64,000 bases of DNA from Autumnicola psychrophila (GCF_031846645.1 NZ_JAVRHN010000006.1:186001-250000), one strand, 5' to 3'. Positions 25,018-34,338 are shown, counted from the first letter of the stretch. A program made the numbers and translations. The notes: generated from the letters alone by a model not told the origin.

Positions 25018-26316
25018 TTAATTAGACAGGGCATCATGCATCGCCTTTGCTTTGAGCAGGCATTCTTCATATTCCTTTTCAGGATTAGATTGTGCGGTAA
25101 TAGCGCCACCAACAGAAAATGACAAATATCGATCTTCAGCATTATAAAGAATACTGCGGATTACCACATTAAAATCAAAATCACCGTTTGGCGTAAAGTA
25201 ACCCACGGCGCCGCTATAAAGTCCGCGTTTGGTTTCTTCCAGTTCCTCAATAATTTTCATTGCCGAAATTTTTGGAGCTCCGGTCATGCTTCCCATCGGG
25301 AATGTGGCGCGCAGGGTTTCTACAGCAGGAATTCCATCTTCAAGTTGTGCCGAAATTGTTGAAATTAACTGGTGCACCTGTTTAAAGGTATAGACTTTGC
25401 AAAGCTCATCCACATTTACACTGCCTTTTTTGGCAATTTTCGACAAATCGTTCCTTACCAGGTCGACAATCATCACATTTTCGGAAATTTCCTTCGGGTC
25501 ATTTGCTAATGCCTGGCTAATTTCGAGGTCTTCTTCCTTATTTTCTGCCCTTCTGGCCGTTCCTTTAATTGGTTGGGACAAAATTTTGCTTCCGGTTTTC
25601 TTTAAATAACGCTCCGGAGAGGCGCAGAGCAGATAGTGCTGCTCCAATTTTAAAAAAGTGGCAAACGGAGAACCCGAAATTTCATTCAGCCTGGAAAAAA
25701 CAGCCGATGGCTGAATTTGGCAATTTTCGGCATAGAATTCCTGACAAAAGTTAGCTTCATAAATATCTCCCCGCTGAATGTGCTCCAGCATGTTGTGAAC
25801 TTTTTGAAGGTATTCTTTTTTTGAAATGCGTGGTGAAATTTTTTCATTTCTTAGTCCTTCCTCTTTACTCTCTCCTCTCTCTTCCAAATCAAGTACTTCT
25901 GCAAAATCCCCATCCATTTCATCATCTACCATCCGCAAATAATGGAATTCTGCAGTGTTTCCTTTAACCTGAATAATTTTTTGAGGCTGAAAAAAGTAAA
26001 GATCCGGAAAACGGAGTCCGTCGAAATTCTTTGAAGTCAGCCGCTCCACATCATTTTTGAGCTCGTAGGAAAGGTAGCCGAAAATCCAGTCTTTAGTGGT
26101 TTCCTGGTACTCCTGAAGTTGATCAAAAGCCTGGTGATAATCTGTTTTTAAAGCTGTAAATGCCTGCACCGCCAGGAGAGCGTCAAAACTGCTGTTTTCC
26201 TGCTGATAATTATTACTGTCCAGCCAGGTAATTTCATCAAACTGCCGGCTCCAGGCGAATAACTGTTTTTTAAATTGTTCCGGATTATCTAAAGGATAGG
26301 ATTTGGTGGTACGCAC
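25018..26316 (-). CDS. pabB: Aminodeoxychorismate synthase component I
   Basis: The 432-residue product is a chorismate-binding enzyme: GDIYEANFCQEFYAENC, SPERYLKKTGSKILSQPIKGTARRAEN, MIVDLVRNDLSKIAKKGSV and FPMGSMTGAPKISAMKIIEELE are the conserved blocks. The PIKGT motif with Lys is characteristic of PabB, where TrpE has PIAGT, so the product is 4-amino-4-deoxychorismate for folate synthesis. The start is GTG at 26314-26316 with an in-frame TAA directly upstream, so no longer form is possible. No pabA or pabC neighbour is seen. Confidence 0.92.
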   Translation of the reverse strand: MRTTKSYPLDNPEQFKKQLFAWSRQFDEITWLDSNNYQQENSSFDALLAVQAFTALKTDYHQAFDQLQEYQETTKDWIFGYLSYELKNDVERLTSKNFDGLRFPDLYFFQPQKIIQVKGNTAEFHYLRMVDDEMDGDFAEVLDLEERGESKEEGLRNEKISPRISKKEYLQKVHNMLEHIQRGDIYEANFCQEFYAENCQIQPSAVFSRLNEISGSPFATFLKLEQHYLLCASPERYLKKTGSKILSQPIKGTARRAENKEEDLEISQALANDPKEISENVMIVDLVRNDLSKIAKKGSVNVDELCKVYTFKQVHQLISTISAQLEDGIPAVETLRATFPMGSMTGAPKISAMKIIEELEETKRGLYSGAVGYFTPNGDFDFNVVIRSILYNAEDRYLSFSVGGAITAQSNPEKEYEECLLKAKAMHDALSN

Positions 26317-26337
26317 TTAAAATTTCAATTTGAGGTG

Positions 26338-26345
26338 CAAAGGTA
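26338..26345 (-). promoter_or_regulatory. -7 promoter element before pabB
   Basis: CAAAGGTA on the plus strand is TACCTTTG on the minus strand, a perfect TAnnTTTG 21 bp before the GTG start. Confidence 0.55.
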
Positions 26346-26386
26346 AGGAAAGAAAATTTTGAATAAAGATGAAAGATCGCTCCGCT

Positions 26387-26407
26387 GCAAGAAGCAAGAA
26401 GCAAGAA
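26387..26407. repeat. Short tandem repeat, three copies of GCAAGAA
   Basis: Three exact 7-bp units of GCAAGAA in the gap between the FMN reductase gene and pabB. A likely site of slippage variation. Confidence 0.6.
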
Positions 26408-26441
26408 AAAGATTATTGATTTTTTAACTTTTTCCGGACAT

Positions 26442-26984
26442 TCATTTTGATTCCTCCACCTCATGAGAAAATGTGGTCAAAACATCTTCAATTCCCATAT
26501 CCAGAACTTCATTATGTACTTTGTTATCCTGAAAATTATCTGCATACGAAGGAAAACTGAAACTTTCGATAACCTGCCCGCCAAACCTGGGTAGGACACT
26601 TTTTGTAAATTCCAAGGCACTTGCAGCACCACGTGCACCGTTGGAAGTACTTATAAGCAGGATCTTTTTATCCTTCAGAAAATTTCTATCAGCACGGGAA
26701 AGCCAGTCGATGCAATTCTTGAAATAAGAAGAAACTGTGCCATTATGCTCATTAACGGCAATAATAAGAGCATCATGTTCGGCAATTATATTTTTTACAA
26801 TCTTTACATCCATGGGAATTCCTCTTTCCTTTTCGAGATCTGCACTATACATAGGGAAGTCATATTCGGTAAGTTTGATCAACTTCATTTCGTGCCCCTG
26901 GATCCTTTCGGAAATATGTTTAAGCAAACGGTGGTTAATAGAAGTACTGCTGTTAGAACCGGCAAAAGCGAGAATTTTCTTCAT
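26442..26984 (-). CDS. NAD(P)H-dependent FMN reductase family protein
   Basis: The 180-residue product begins MKKILAFAGSNSSTSINHRL, where GSNSSTS is the flavin phosphate loop of flavodoxin-like NADPH-dependent FMN reductases. Further family features are YSADLEKERGIP, ALIIAVNEHNGTVSSYFKNCIDWLSR and ILLISTSNGARGAASALEF. It should be a cytosolic flavoprotein reducing FMN, quinones or azo compounds; the physiological substrate cannot be deduced. A good promoter element lies upstream at 27005-27012 and the gene stands alone. Confidence 0.88.
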   Translation of the reverse strand: MKKILAFAGSNSSTSINHRLLKHISERIQGHEMKLIKLTEYDFPMYSADLEKERGIPMDVKIVKNIIAEHDALIIAVNEHNGTVSSYFKNCIDWLSRADRNFLKDKKILLISTSNGARGAASALEFTKSVLPRFGGQVIESFSFPSYADNFQDNKVHNEVLDMGIEDVLTTFSHEVEESK

Positions 26985-27004
26985 TTTTAGATTTTATCTG
27001 AATT

Positions 27005-27012
27005 CAAAAGTA
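27005..27012 (-). promoter_or_regulatory. -7 promoter element before the FMN reductase gene
   Basis: CAAAAGTA on the plus strand is TACTTTTG on the minus strand, a perfect TAnnTTTG 20 bp before the start. Confidence 0.5.
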
Positions 27013-27088
27013 ACTAAAACATCTTGTCCTCCGAATAAAAGAGAAATAATGATTGTAACTTTAATTCCGGAACATAAAACCTTCAGTT

Positions 27089-27967
27089 TTGAAAAAATTT
27101 ACTATTCAGAATGAGCACCTCAGCATTTCAGTGCTTGAAAAAGGAGCTGAACTTTGCAGCATCAAAAATCTTAAAACCGAAAAAGAACATATCTGGCAGG
27201 CCAATCCTGAAATCTGGAGCAGCCATGCGCCTAACTTATTCCCGATAATTGGCATTTTAAAGGGTGGACAATATTTTTATAAAGGTAAAACTTATGAAAT
27301 GCCTAAGCACGGAATGCTGCGGCACAATGAAGACATCAGGGTAAAAGAAAAAGCAGAAAATAAACTCGTTTTTGAGCTGATTTATTCTGAAGAAAGTCTA
27401 AAAACGTATCCCTTTAAGTTCAATTTCCAGATTATTTTTAAGCTGAAGGGCAAAAAACTTAAAGTCAGTCACAAAATTACTAATCTGGATAGCAAAATTA
27501 TGTTTTTCTCTCTTGGAGGTCATCCCGCTTTTAATACTCCTATTAATAATGATGAAAAATATAAAGATTATTACCTGGAATTTGACCAAAATATGGATTT
27601 GAGCACGCACATCCTGAATAATGAAGGTTTAGTAAGTCTAAACACGAAGAAAATTCTTCAAAATGAGAAAAAAATTCAGCTTCATGAGCATCTTTTTGAT
27701 GATGATGCGCTGATTTTTAAAAATATCCCTTCTAAAGAGGTGGCTCTAAAAAGCCAATTATCGGGTACTATATTGACTCTTGAGTATTCCGATTTTAAAA
27801 ATCTTGGTGTTTGGGCAAAACCCGGCGCACCTTATGTTTGTATCGAGCCGTGGCTGGGAATTGCAGATTTGGAAGGGACAGATCAAAATCTGGAAACCAA
27901 GGAAGATATTTTGAAACTGGAAGCAGGGAAAAAATTTGAGGCTGCTTATACAATTAAAATTGAGTAA
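27089..27967 (+). CDS. Aldose 1-epimerase family protein (mutarotase-like)
   Basis: The 292-residue product has the fold signatures of the LacX/YeaD branch: GAELCSIKN, EIWSSHAPNLFPIIGILKGGQYF, YEMPKHGMLRH, LGGHPAFNTPI and YVCIEPWLGIAD, where the His and Glu residues match mutarotase active-site positions. It is distinct from galM at 18855 and probably acts on another sugar or sugar phosphate. The start is TTG at 27089; no ATG or GTG precedes it in frame close by, and the N-terminus MKKFTIQNEHLSISVLEKG fits the family. Confidence 0.88.
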   Translation: MKKFTIQNEHLSISVLEKGAELCSIKNLKTEKEHIWQANPEIWSSHAPNLFPIIGILKGGQYFYKGKTYEMPKHGMLRHNEDIRVKEKAENKLVFELIYSEESLKTYPFKFNFQIIFKLKGKKLKVSHKITNLDSKIMFFSLGGHPAFNTPINNDEKYKDYYLEFDQNMDLSTHILNNEGLVSLNTKKILQNEKKIQLHEHLFDDDALIFKNIPSKEVALKSQLSGTILTLEYSDFKNLGVWAKPGAPYVCIEPWLGIADLEGTDQNLETKEDILKLEAGKKFEAAYTIKIE

Positions 27968-28106
27968 GTTAATAAATAACAGTATATTAGGTGTAGCTAA
28001 ATCATCAAATATAAGCTCGAAAAATAAGGAATAAGTCCTCCCGAACTACTAAGAAACTTACCTTCTGAAATAGTATTGAAAATGGTATAGAAGTAATAAA
28101 GAAACC

Positions 28107-28385
28107 ATGGAACATCGTAAACTAGTAAAATTCGGTATTGGAATTTTTCTCATTGAATTCTTACTGATGGGACTTTGGTATTACTGGACAAAGCCCGAAT
28201 TAAACTCTGCGCTTGAAACTTTAAAAATTGTTTTATTCTTATTCGGAATAAATTTGATTCTCGGACTTATACTCTACTTTGTAAAGAAATCATTTGCATT
28301 ACTATTATTAGCCAACTCTATTCTTTGTCCATTCGTTTTTTATGCTACATGGATAATGTGGTTTACCTACTGGGTTAAATATTAG
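28107..28385 (+). CDS. Small membrane protein of unknown function
   Basis: The 92-residue product has three hydrophobic helices (about residues 8-27, 37-60, 63-88) and a short basic N-terminus, MEHRKLVKFG. Trp and Tyr residues cluster at the helix ends, as expected for a real inner-membrane protein. I do not recognise a family. It sits alone between a mutarotase-like gene and a helicase gene, 140 bp and 110 bp away. Confidence 0.6.
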   Translation: MEHRKLVKFGIGIFLIEFLLMGLWYYWTKPELNSALETLKIVLFLFGINLILGLILYFVKKSFALLLLANSILCPFVFYATWIMWFTYWVKY

Positions 28386-28465
28386 GATTTCAGGAGGGAA
28401 AAAACACGTGATACTACATCTTATTTTCCATCAGACTTTTATCTTTTAATTTGGCTATCATAGCT

Positions 28466-28473
28466 TACCTTTG
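28466..28473 (+). promoter_or_regulatory. -7 promoter element before the helicase gene
   Basis: TACCTTTG is a perfect TAnnTTTG. The first possible TTG start of the helicase frame (28471) lies inside it, so translation must begin further on, at 28495. Confidence 0.55.
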
Positions 28474-28494
28474 CCGCAAATTAAAATTTATACT

Positions 28495-29838
28495 TTGACT
28501 TTTCAGGATCTAAATCTAAATACACCCTTACGCAATGCACTGGAAGATTTAAACTTCCAAACGCCCACTCCAATCCAGGAACAGGCATTTTCTTCAATCA
28601 TGTCTGGAAGAGATGTAGTGGGGATAGCGCAAACGGGAACCGGAAAAACTTTTGCTTACCTCCTCCCGCTGCTGAAAATGCTGAAATATTCTGAACAAAA
28701 GAATCCGAGGATACTTATAATGGTGCCTACCAGAGAATTGGTAGTACAGGTGGTGGAAGAGATTGAGAAGTTGGCAAAATATATTAATGTTCGGGTTTCG
28801 GGTGTTTATGGCGGAGTAAATATTAACACTCAGCACGAGAGTTTGCTGCAAGGACAGGATATCCTGGTGGCAACTCCGCGTAGATTGTACGATCTGGTTC
28901 TAAGAAGAGCGGTGCTGTTAAAATCTATTCAGAAGCTGGTGATAGATGAAGTTGACGTAATGTTGGATCTTGGATTCAAATTTCAAATCAACAATATCCT
29001 GGAATTACTGCCGCAGAACCGACAGAGCATTATGTTTTCTGCAACCATGACGGAAACTGTGGAAGAACTCATCGATGTTAATTTTAAAGCTCCGGAAAAA
29101 ATTTCGGTTGCCGTTAGCGGGACTCCGTTAGAGAATATTGAGCAACGGGGATTTAAGATTCCAAATTTTAACACAAAAGCAAATTTGCTGAAGCACTTAC
29201 TGCAAGACAGGGAAAATTTCAGCAAAGTATTGATTTTTTTAGGCAACAAACGTATCGCCGACAGGTTGTTTGAAATTATCGATAAAGAATTTCCGGAAGA
29301 AGCTACTATTGTCCATACCGGAAAAGGCCAGAACTACAGATTGAGAAGTGTACGCCAATTTGGTGACGGATTCTGCAGAATTCTAATCGCTACAGATGTA
29401 ATGGCCCGCGGACTCGATATTGAAAATGTTTCCCATGTTGTGAATTTTGACACTCCTGCATATCCCGAAAATTATATGCACAGGATTGGAAGAACAGGCC
29501 GTGCAGAAAAACAGGGTATTTCCTTTTTGTTTACTACAGATAAGGAACAGGAAAGCCTGGAAAGTATCGAGCAACTTATGAAGCTGCAGGTGCCACAATA
29601 CGATTTGCCCAAAGAAGTAGAGGTTTCTACGGAATTAATTCCGGAAGAACGCCCTCGTGCCATAGAAATAAACAATCCGGGTACAGCTGCAGACGAAGCA
29701 GGTCCCGCTTTTCACGAGAAAAAGGAGAAGAATCGTAAAGAGAATCTTGGTGGTTCTTATCGAAGGGAAATTGCAAAAAAGTATAAAAAACCTAAGACCC
29801 GTGGCGATAAACACGCCAATCGGAAAAAGAAAAAATAA
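28495..29838 (+). CDS. DEAD-box ATP-dependent RNA helicase
   Basis: The product (447 residues from the TTG at 28495, MTFQDLNLNTPLRNALEDLN) has the helicase motifs in order: Q-motif TPTPIQEQAF, Walker A AQTGTGKTFAYLLPLL, PTRELVVQ, TPRRLYDLV, the box IDEVDVMLD (DEVD rather than DEAD), SATMTE, then RIATD-type LIATDVMARGLDIENVSHVVNFD and HRIGRTGRAE. The C-terminal tail is basic and ends in RKKKK, as in RhlE-type helicases that bind structured RNA. A frame upstream to 28471 would start inside the promoter element. A role in ribosome assembly or cold adaptation is usual for the group. Confidence 0.93.
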   Translation: MTFQDLNLNTPLRNALEDLNFQTPTPIQEQAFSSIMSGRDVVGIAQTGTGKTFAYLLPLLKMLKYSEQKNPRILIMVPTRELVVQVVEEIEKLAKYINVRVSGVYGGVNINTQHESLLQGQDILVATPRRLYDLVLRRAVLLKSIQKLVIDEVDVMLDLGFKFQINNILELLPQNRQSIMFSATMTETVEELIDVNFKAPEKISVAVSGTPLENIEQRGFKIPNFNTKANLLKHLLQDRENFSKVLIFLGNKRIADRLFEIIDKEFPEEATIVHTGKGQNYRLRSVRQFGDGFCRILIATDVMARGLDIENVSHVVNFDTPAYPENYMHRIGRTGRAEKQGISFLFTTDKEQESLESIEQLMKLQVPQYDLPKEVEVSTELIPEERPRAIEINNPGTAADEAGPAFHEKKEKNRKENLGGSYRREIAKKYKKPKTRGDKHANRKKKK

Positions 29839-29886
29839 AAAAGGAGGCGAAATGCCTCCATTTATTTACAAGATATCAGATAAAGA

Positions 29887-29994
29887 TTATGTTCTGTTCT
29901 TTTTCTTAGCTGCTTTCGCTGCACGCTTTTCCTTTAGGTTAAGCACGGGCTCCTTCTTAGCCGAATTTTTTGAAGGTGATTTTTCTTTTGCCAT
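29887..29994 (-). CDS. Small Lys/Ala-rich basic protein of 35 residues
   Basis: The minus strand encodes MAKEKSPSKNSAKKEPVLNL followed by KEKRAAKAAKKKNRT and a stop. The high Lys content, codon use without rare gaps and a clean ATG make it a likely real gene. The sequence resembles nucleic-acid or ribosome-associated basic tails. It lies convergent to the RNA helicase gene, 48 bp beyond its stop. It may interact with RNA, but that is inferred from charge only. Confidence 0.55.
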   Translation of the reverse strand: MAKEKSPSKNSAKKEPVLNLKEKRAAKAAKKKNRT

Positions 29995-30103
29995 GGTTTC
30001 TAAAAATTTTAGAATTATTGGGTAAATGTATGAAATTCAGCGATTCAAAATTTGGAAATTTTCAGTATTCCTACAAATTTTTATAGTTAGCTCCCACCAT
30101 AAC

Positions 30104-30134
30104 AAAAAAGCCCGGAATCATATGCTTCCGGGCT
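30104..30134 (-). terminator. Intrinsic terminator after lpd
   Basis: AGCCCGGAA (30109-30117) pairs with TTCCGGGCT (30126-30134); six Ts follow on the minus strand. Confidence 0.88.
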
Positions 30135-30157
30135 GTAAATTTTAATTTCTAACAGTC

Positions 30158-31564
30158 TTAAATATGCAATGGACGATTATCTGTTGCTGCAAGAGCTGCT
30201 TCTTTTACTGCTTCAGCAAAAGTTGGATGCGCATGGCTCATCCTTGAAATATCCTCTGCAGAAGCACGATATTCCATTGCCGTAACCGCTTCAGCAATAA
30301 GATCTGCAGTACGGGCACCAATCATATGTACTCCAAGCACCTCATCGGTCTTTTCATCAGCAAGGATTTTTACGAATCCGTCAATATCTCCGCTGGCCCT
30401 GGAACGTCCCAAAGCACGCATAGGAAACTTACCTTCTTTATACTTTACTCCTGCTTCCTTCAGTTCTTCTTCGGTTTTTCCAACAGCAGCAACTTCAGGC
30501 CAGGTATAAACCACACCCGGGATTAAGTTATAATTGATATGCGGTTTTTGACCGGCAATGGTTTCAGCAACAAAAGTTCCCTCCTCCTCTGCTTTATGAG
30601 CCAGCATGGCACCTCGCACCACATCACCAATCGCGTAAATATTTGCTGTATTGGTTTGTAAATGATCATTCACTTTTACCCGGCCTTTATCATCAAGTTC
30701 TACTCCGGCAGCTTCAGCATTAAGCCCATCAGTAAAAGGACGACGACCAACAGAAACGAGACAGTAATCACCTTTTAGTTCCACTTCCTGATCCTTTTTA
30801 TCGTCAGCTTTTACAATAACTTCATCACCATTTCGCTCCACTGCTTTTACTTTATGCTTTACATAAAACTTAACGCCTTGTTTCTTAAGAACCTTCGTAA
30901 GTTCTCTGGCAAGGGCGCTGTCCATTGTAGGAATAATACTGTCCATAAATTCCACGACGGAAACTTCAGCACCAAGTCGCTTATAAACCTGGCCTAGTTC
31001 CAGACCAATCACTCCGCCACCAATAACAATCATGTGCTTCGGAATTTCCTTCAGCTTAAGCGCTTCAGTAGAAGTGATCACCCGCTCTTTATCAAGCTCG
31101 ATAAATGGCAAATTTGAAGGTTTGGAACCTGTGGCTATAATTATATTCTTAGCTTCAATAGTCTGAGTTTCGCCTTCAGAATTCTCAATTTTGATATGCG
31201 TTTTATCTTTAAAAGACCCTACTCCCTGGATGACATCAATTTTATTTTTATCCATCAGGAATTTCACTCCGTCGCAAGTCTGGCTCACTACAGAAGATTT
31301 CCGTTTCATCATTTGCTCCAGGTTCACTTTTATGTCGCCTGGAATATCAATCCCGTGTTCTTCAAAGTGCTCTACAGCATCATGATAATAGTGCGAAGAA
31401 TCCAATAAAGCTTTACTTGGAATACAACCTACATTTAGACATGTACCTCCCAAAGTTGGATATTTTTCTATGATTGCAGTTTTCATTCCCAATTGTGCGC
31501 AGCGTATGGCCGCCACATAACCTCCGGGACCTGAACCTATTACCGCAACATCATATTTACTCAT
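30158..31564 (-). CDS. lpd: Dihydrolipoyl dehydrogenase
   Basis: The 468-residue product has the FAD-binding VIGSGPGGYVAAIRCAQLG, the redox disulfide GGTCLNVGCIPSK (Cys42, Cys47), the NAD-binding VIGGGVIGLELGQVY and the C-terminal SHAHPTFAEAV with the catalytic His-Glu pair. It reoxidises dihydrolipoamide in the pyruvate and 2-oxoglutarate dehydrogenase and glycine cleavage complexes. No E1 or E2 gene is adjacent, so it is a shared, stand-alone E3. Promoter at 31606-31613, terminator at 30104-30134. Confidence 0.96.
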   Translation of the reverse strand: MSKYDVAVIGSGPGGYVAAIRCAQLGMKTAIIEKYPTLGGTCLNVGCIPSKALLDSSHYYHDAVEHFEEHGIDIPGDIKVNLEQMMKRKSSVVSQTCDGVKFLMDKNKIDVIQGVGSFKDKTHIKIENSEGETQTIEAKNIIIATGSKPSNLPFIELDKERVITSTEALKLKEIPKHMIVIGGGVIGLELGQVYKRLGAEVSVVEFMDSIIPTMDSALARELTKVLKKQGVKFYVKHKVKAVERNGDEVIVKADDKKDQEVELKGDYCLVSVGRRPFTDGLNAEAAGVELDDKGRVKVNDHLQTNTANIYAIGDVVRGAMLAHKAEEEGTFVAETIAGQKPHINYNLIPGVVYTWPEVAAVGKTEEELKEAGVKYKEGKFPMRALGRSRASGDIDGFVKILADEKTDEVLGVHMIGARTADLIAEAVTAMEYRASAEDISRMSHAHPTFAEAVKEAALAATDNRPLHI

Positions 31565-32007
31565 AATTCTATGTTTTTTTATGTTGATTTCTTAACGAAT
31601 AGTAACAAAAGTACGACTATTCTCTTCAATGACCAATGCTGAAAAGAGGCTTTGTAAAAATTTAAGTACTACAAAGTTGACGAACAATACGTAATTATAT
31701 AATTAAGAATAAATACGTATATAAATAAGTATATGATAAAAAATATTTATCATTACTGCTTTTTTATAAATAGAACCTGAAACGACTGAATAAAAAAATA
31801 AAGCGAATTGAAATTGTAAATGTTTTACTTCTGTTATTCGGCAGAAATAGATTAAAACTTGTCAAATTTTGTTTAAAATCGTAACATTACAGGCTAAACA
31901 GGCAAAGGGAAAGAATATTGGCTAAACGGAACATTCTCCTGAATTTGAGAAAATAATTTAATACTGACTTCTTCCCTGCCTATTCCTTAAGAAACCACAA
32001 ACGCTGA
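31565..32007. other. 443-bp divergent intergenic region between lpd and nhaC
   Basis: The lpd promoter lies at its left end. The middle is very AT-rich and holds two AATACGTA boxes (31686-31693 and 31712-31719, 26 bp apart) and the palindrome ATGATAAA-AAATA-TTTATCAT (31733-31753). These could bind a regulator of nhaC. I found no open reading frame and no clear TAnnTTTG before nhaC. Confidence 0.45.
31606..31613 (-). promoter_or_regulatory. -7 promoter element before lpd
   Basis: CAAAAGTA on the plus strand is TACTTTTG on the minus strand, 41 bp before the lpd start. Confidence 0.5.
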
Positions 32008-33489
32008 ATGGAAAACGAAAACACCTCCTTTAAAAATGAAAAAATTGAAGAAAACAGGGAGCTGAGTATTGGGGAAGCATTAATTCCCGTCTTTGCCTTA
32101 ATTGCTATGCTGGCTTTTAATGTTTTTGTTTTTAAAGATGCAGCACTTGATGGTTCAAATCAATTCATTCTCCTTCTTGGTGGAGCTGTTGCAGCTATCG
32201 TGGGCTACTTTAATAAAGTAGACTACGATAAAATGATAGATGAAGTAGCAGGGAATATACAAAGTACCACAGGAGCAATTTTAATTTTATTAATGGTAGG
32301 AGCTCTTGCCGGGACCTGGATGGTGAGCGGGATTATTCCTACCATGATTTACTACGGACTCCAGATTCTTAATCCAACAATTTTCCTGGCGGCCTGCGTC
32401 ATTATTTGTGCTGTTATCTCTGTGGCTACGGGAAGTAGCTGGACGACTTCGGCTACAGTAGGGATCGCTTTAATAGGAATTGCCGAAGCTTTGGGAATAT
32501 CGGTAGGAATGACTGCCGGGGCAATACTTTCGGGAGCCTATTTTGGAGACAAACTTTCTCCGTTGAGTGATACTACCAATTTAGCACCAGCCATGGCCGG
32601 AACAGATTTGTTTACACATATACGGTATATGACCCTCACCACAGTGCCAACAATTATTATTACGCTTATTGTTTTTGTGATTATAGGGTTTAATATTGAT
32701 ACTTCAGGAACTACCGATACTTCTGCTATTTTAGATTCCATAGAACAATCTTTCAGGATTTCTCCCTGGCTCTTTTTAGTTCCGGTATTAGTTATTGCTC
32801 TTATTGTAAAAAAGACCTCCCCTTTAATTGCACTTTTAATAGGAACATTACTTGGAGCTATTGCCGCGCTTTTCTTTCAGCCGGATATCATAGCGCAAAT
32901 TGCGGGTACGGAAAGTCTTGATCTTATTAGTGGTTATAGAGGTATTATGCAAGCTATTACTGTGGACACTGCGGTTGAAACCAGCAATGAAAATTTAAAT
33001 GATCTTTTCTCTTCCGGTGGTATGGCCGGTATGTTGGGAACAATATGGCTGATAATCTGTGCTATGGTTTTTGGTGGAATAATGGAAGCCATTGGAGCAC
33101 TGGCAAGAATAAGTAAAGCACTTTTAAACATGTTCAACACAGTATTTGGATTGTTTGCCAGTACCGTTTTCAGTTGTCTTGCGTTGAACTTAACTGCTTC
33201 AGATCAATATTTGGCTATTGTTGTGCCGGGAAAAATGTTTGCTAAGGCTTATAAGGATAAAGGTCTTGCTCCTGAAAATTTAAGCCGCTCTCTGGAAGAT
33301 TCGGGAACAGTTACCTCTGTACTTGTTCCCTGGAATACTTGCGGTGCATATCACAGCGGTGTTTTAGGAGTTCCTGTGATGTCATATTTTGGTTATGCTT
33401 TCTTCAATTATTTGAGTCCCTTCATGACGCTCATTTTTGCTGCTTTTAACATTAAAATCAAGCAATTAAGGGATAAATCTACTACTTAA
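32008..33489 (+). CDS. nhaC: Na+/H+ antiporter, NhaC family
   Basis: The 493-residue product is a polytopic membrane protein with about 12 hydrophobic segments. NhaC-family features include GALAGTWMVSGIIPTMIYYG, ATGSSWTTSATVGIALIGIA, GAYFGDKLSPLSDTTNLAPA and VPWNTCGAYHSGVLGVP. These conserved polar stretches within the membrane, GDKLSPLSDTTNLA especially, mark the ion path. It exports Na+ in exchange for protons, consistent with a marine habitat. It is transcribed alone. Confidence 0.92.
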   Translation: MENENTSFKNEKIEENRELSIGEALIPVFALIAMLAFNVFVFKDAALDGSNQFILLLGGAVAAIVGYFNKVDYDKMIDEVAGNIQSTTGAILILLMVGALAGTWMVSGIIPTMIYYGLQILNPTIFLAACVIICAVISVATGSSWTTSATVGIALIGIAEALGISVGMTAGAILSGAYFGDKLSPLSDTTNLAPAMAGTDLFTHIRYMTLTTVPTIIITLIVFVIIGFNIDTSGTTDTSAILDSIEQSFRISPWLFLVPVLVIALIVKKTSPLIALLIGTLLGAIAALFFQPDIIAQIAGTESLDLISGYRGIMQAITVDTAVETSNENLNDLFSSGGMAGMLGTIWLIICAMVFGGIMEAIGALARISKALLNMFNTVFGLFASTVFSCLALNLTASDQYLAIVVPGKMFAKAYKDKGLAPENLSRSLEDSGTVTSVLVPWNTCGAYHSGVLGVPVMSYFGYAFFNYLSPFMTLIFAAFNIKIKQLRDKSTT

Positions 33490-33630
33490 AAGATCGGAAA
33501 GCTCCTTATTTTATTGTTGATTCCGACATAAATAGAATTTTTCTATATTTTCTTTTCATAATTATAAATAAATACTATTTACACATAAGGATTTAAAATT
33601 TAAAACTTTAGATTTCCTGCCTTCATTCCC

Positions 33631-33638
33631 TAAATTTG
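33631..33638 (+). promoter_or_regulatory. -7 promoter element before the peroxiredoxin gene
   Basis: TAAATTTG is a perfect TAnnTTTG 45 bp before the start codon at 33684. Confidence 0.55.
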
Positions 33639-33683
33639 CACCAGAATTAGAAACGAAAATCAAACTTTAAAATTAATTATAAT

Positions 33684-34322
33684 ATGTCATTAGTAGGAAG
33701 AAAATTTCCAAATTTAAGTGTAAACGCAATGAATGATATGGGCGATACTTTCAAGCTTAATATTCTTGAAGAAGCTCAAAAGAATAACAAAAAAGTTCTT
33801 CTTTTTTGGTATCCTAAGGATTTCACCTTCGTTTGCCCTACAGAATTGCATGCTTTTCAAGAAGCGTTAGAAGAATTTGAGAAAAGGAATGTAATAGTAA
33901 TTGGTGCGTCCTGTGATACTCCTGAAGTTCACTTTGCATGGTTAAACACTCCTAAAGATAATGGTGGAATTGAAGGTGTTACTTATCCTATTCTTGCAGA
34001 TTCCAATAGAAATCTAAGCTCGAGGTTAGGTATCCTGGACATTACTAACGAATCGTACGATGACGAAACAGGAGATTTAACTGTTGAAGGTGATAACGTA
34101 ACTTACCGTGCGACTTACCTTATAGACGAAGAAGGAACAATCTTCCATGAAGGTGTTAACCACATGCCACTTGGTAGAAATGTAAAAGAATTTCTTCGTT
34201 TAATAGATGCTTATACTCACGTACAGGAAAAAGGAGAAGTCTGCCCTGCAAACTGGGAAGAAGGAAAAGAAGGAATGAACGCAGACAGAGAAGGCGTTGC
34301 ATCTTACTTAAGTGTAAACTAA
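33684..34322 (+). CDS. 2-Cys peroxiredoxin (AhpC/TSA family)
   Basis: The 212-residue product has the peroxidatic site DFTFVCPTELHAF with Cys51 and the resolving region GEVCPANWEEGKEGM near residue 186, i.e. a typical 2-Cys peroxiredoxin. It reduces hydrogen peroxide and organic peroxides in the cytosol. A thioredoxin gene follows 16 bp downstream and a DUF6952 gene overlaps that, so the electron donor is probably encoded in the same operon. The promoter element at 33631 and the terminator at 34912 bound the unit. Confidence 0.94.
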   Translation: MSLVGRKFPNLSVNAMNDMGDTFKLNILEEAQKNNKKVLLFWYPKDFTFVCPTELHAFQEALEEFEKRNVIVIGASCDTPEVHFAWLNTPKDNGGIEGVTYPILADSNRNLSSRLGILDITNESYDDETGDLTVEGDNVTYRATYLIDEEGTIFHEGVNHMPLGRNVKEFLRLIDAYTHVQEKGEVCPANWEEGKEGMNADREGVASYLSVN

Positions 34323-34338
34323 AGAATCAAAGACTGCT

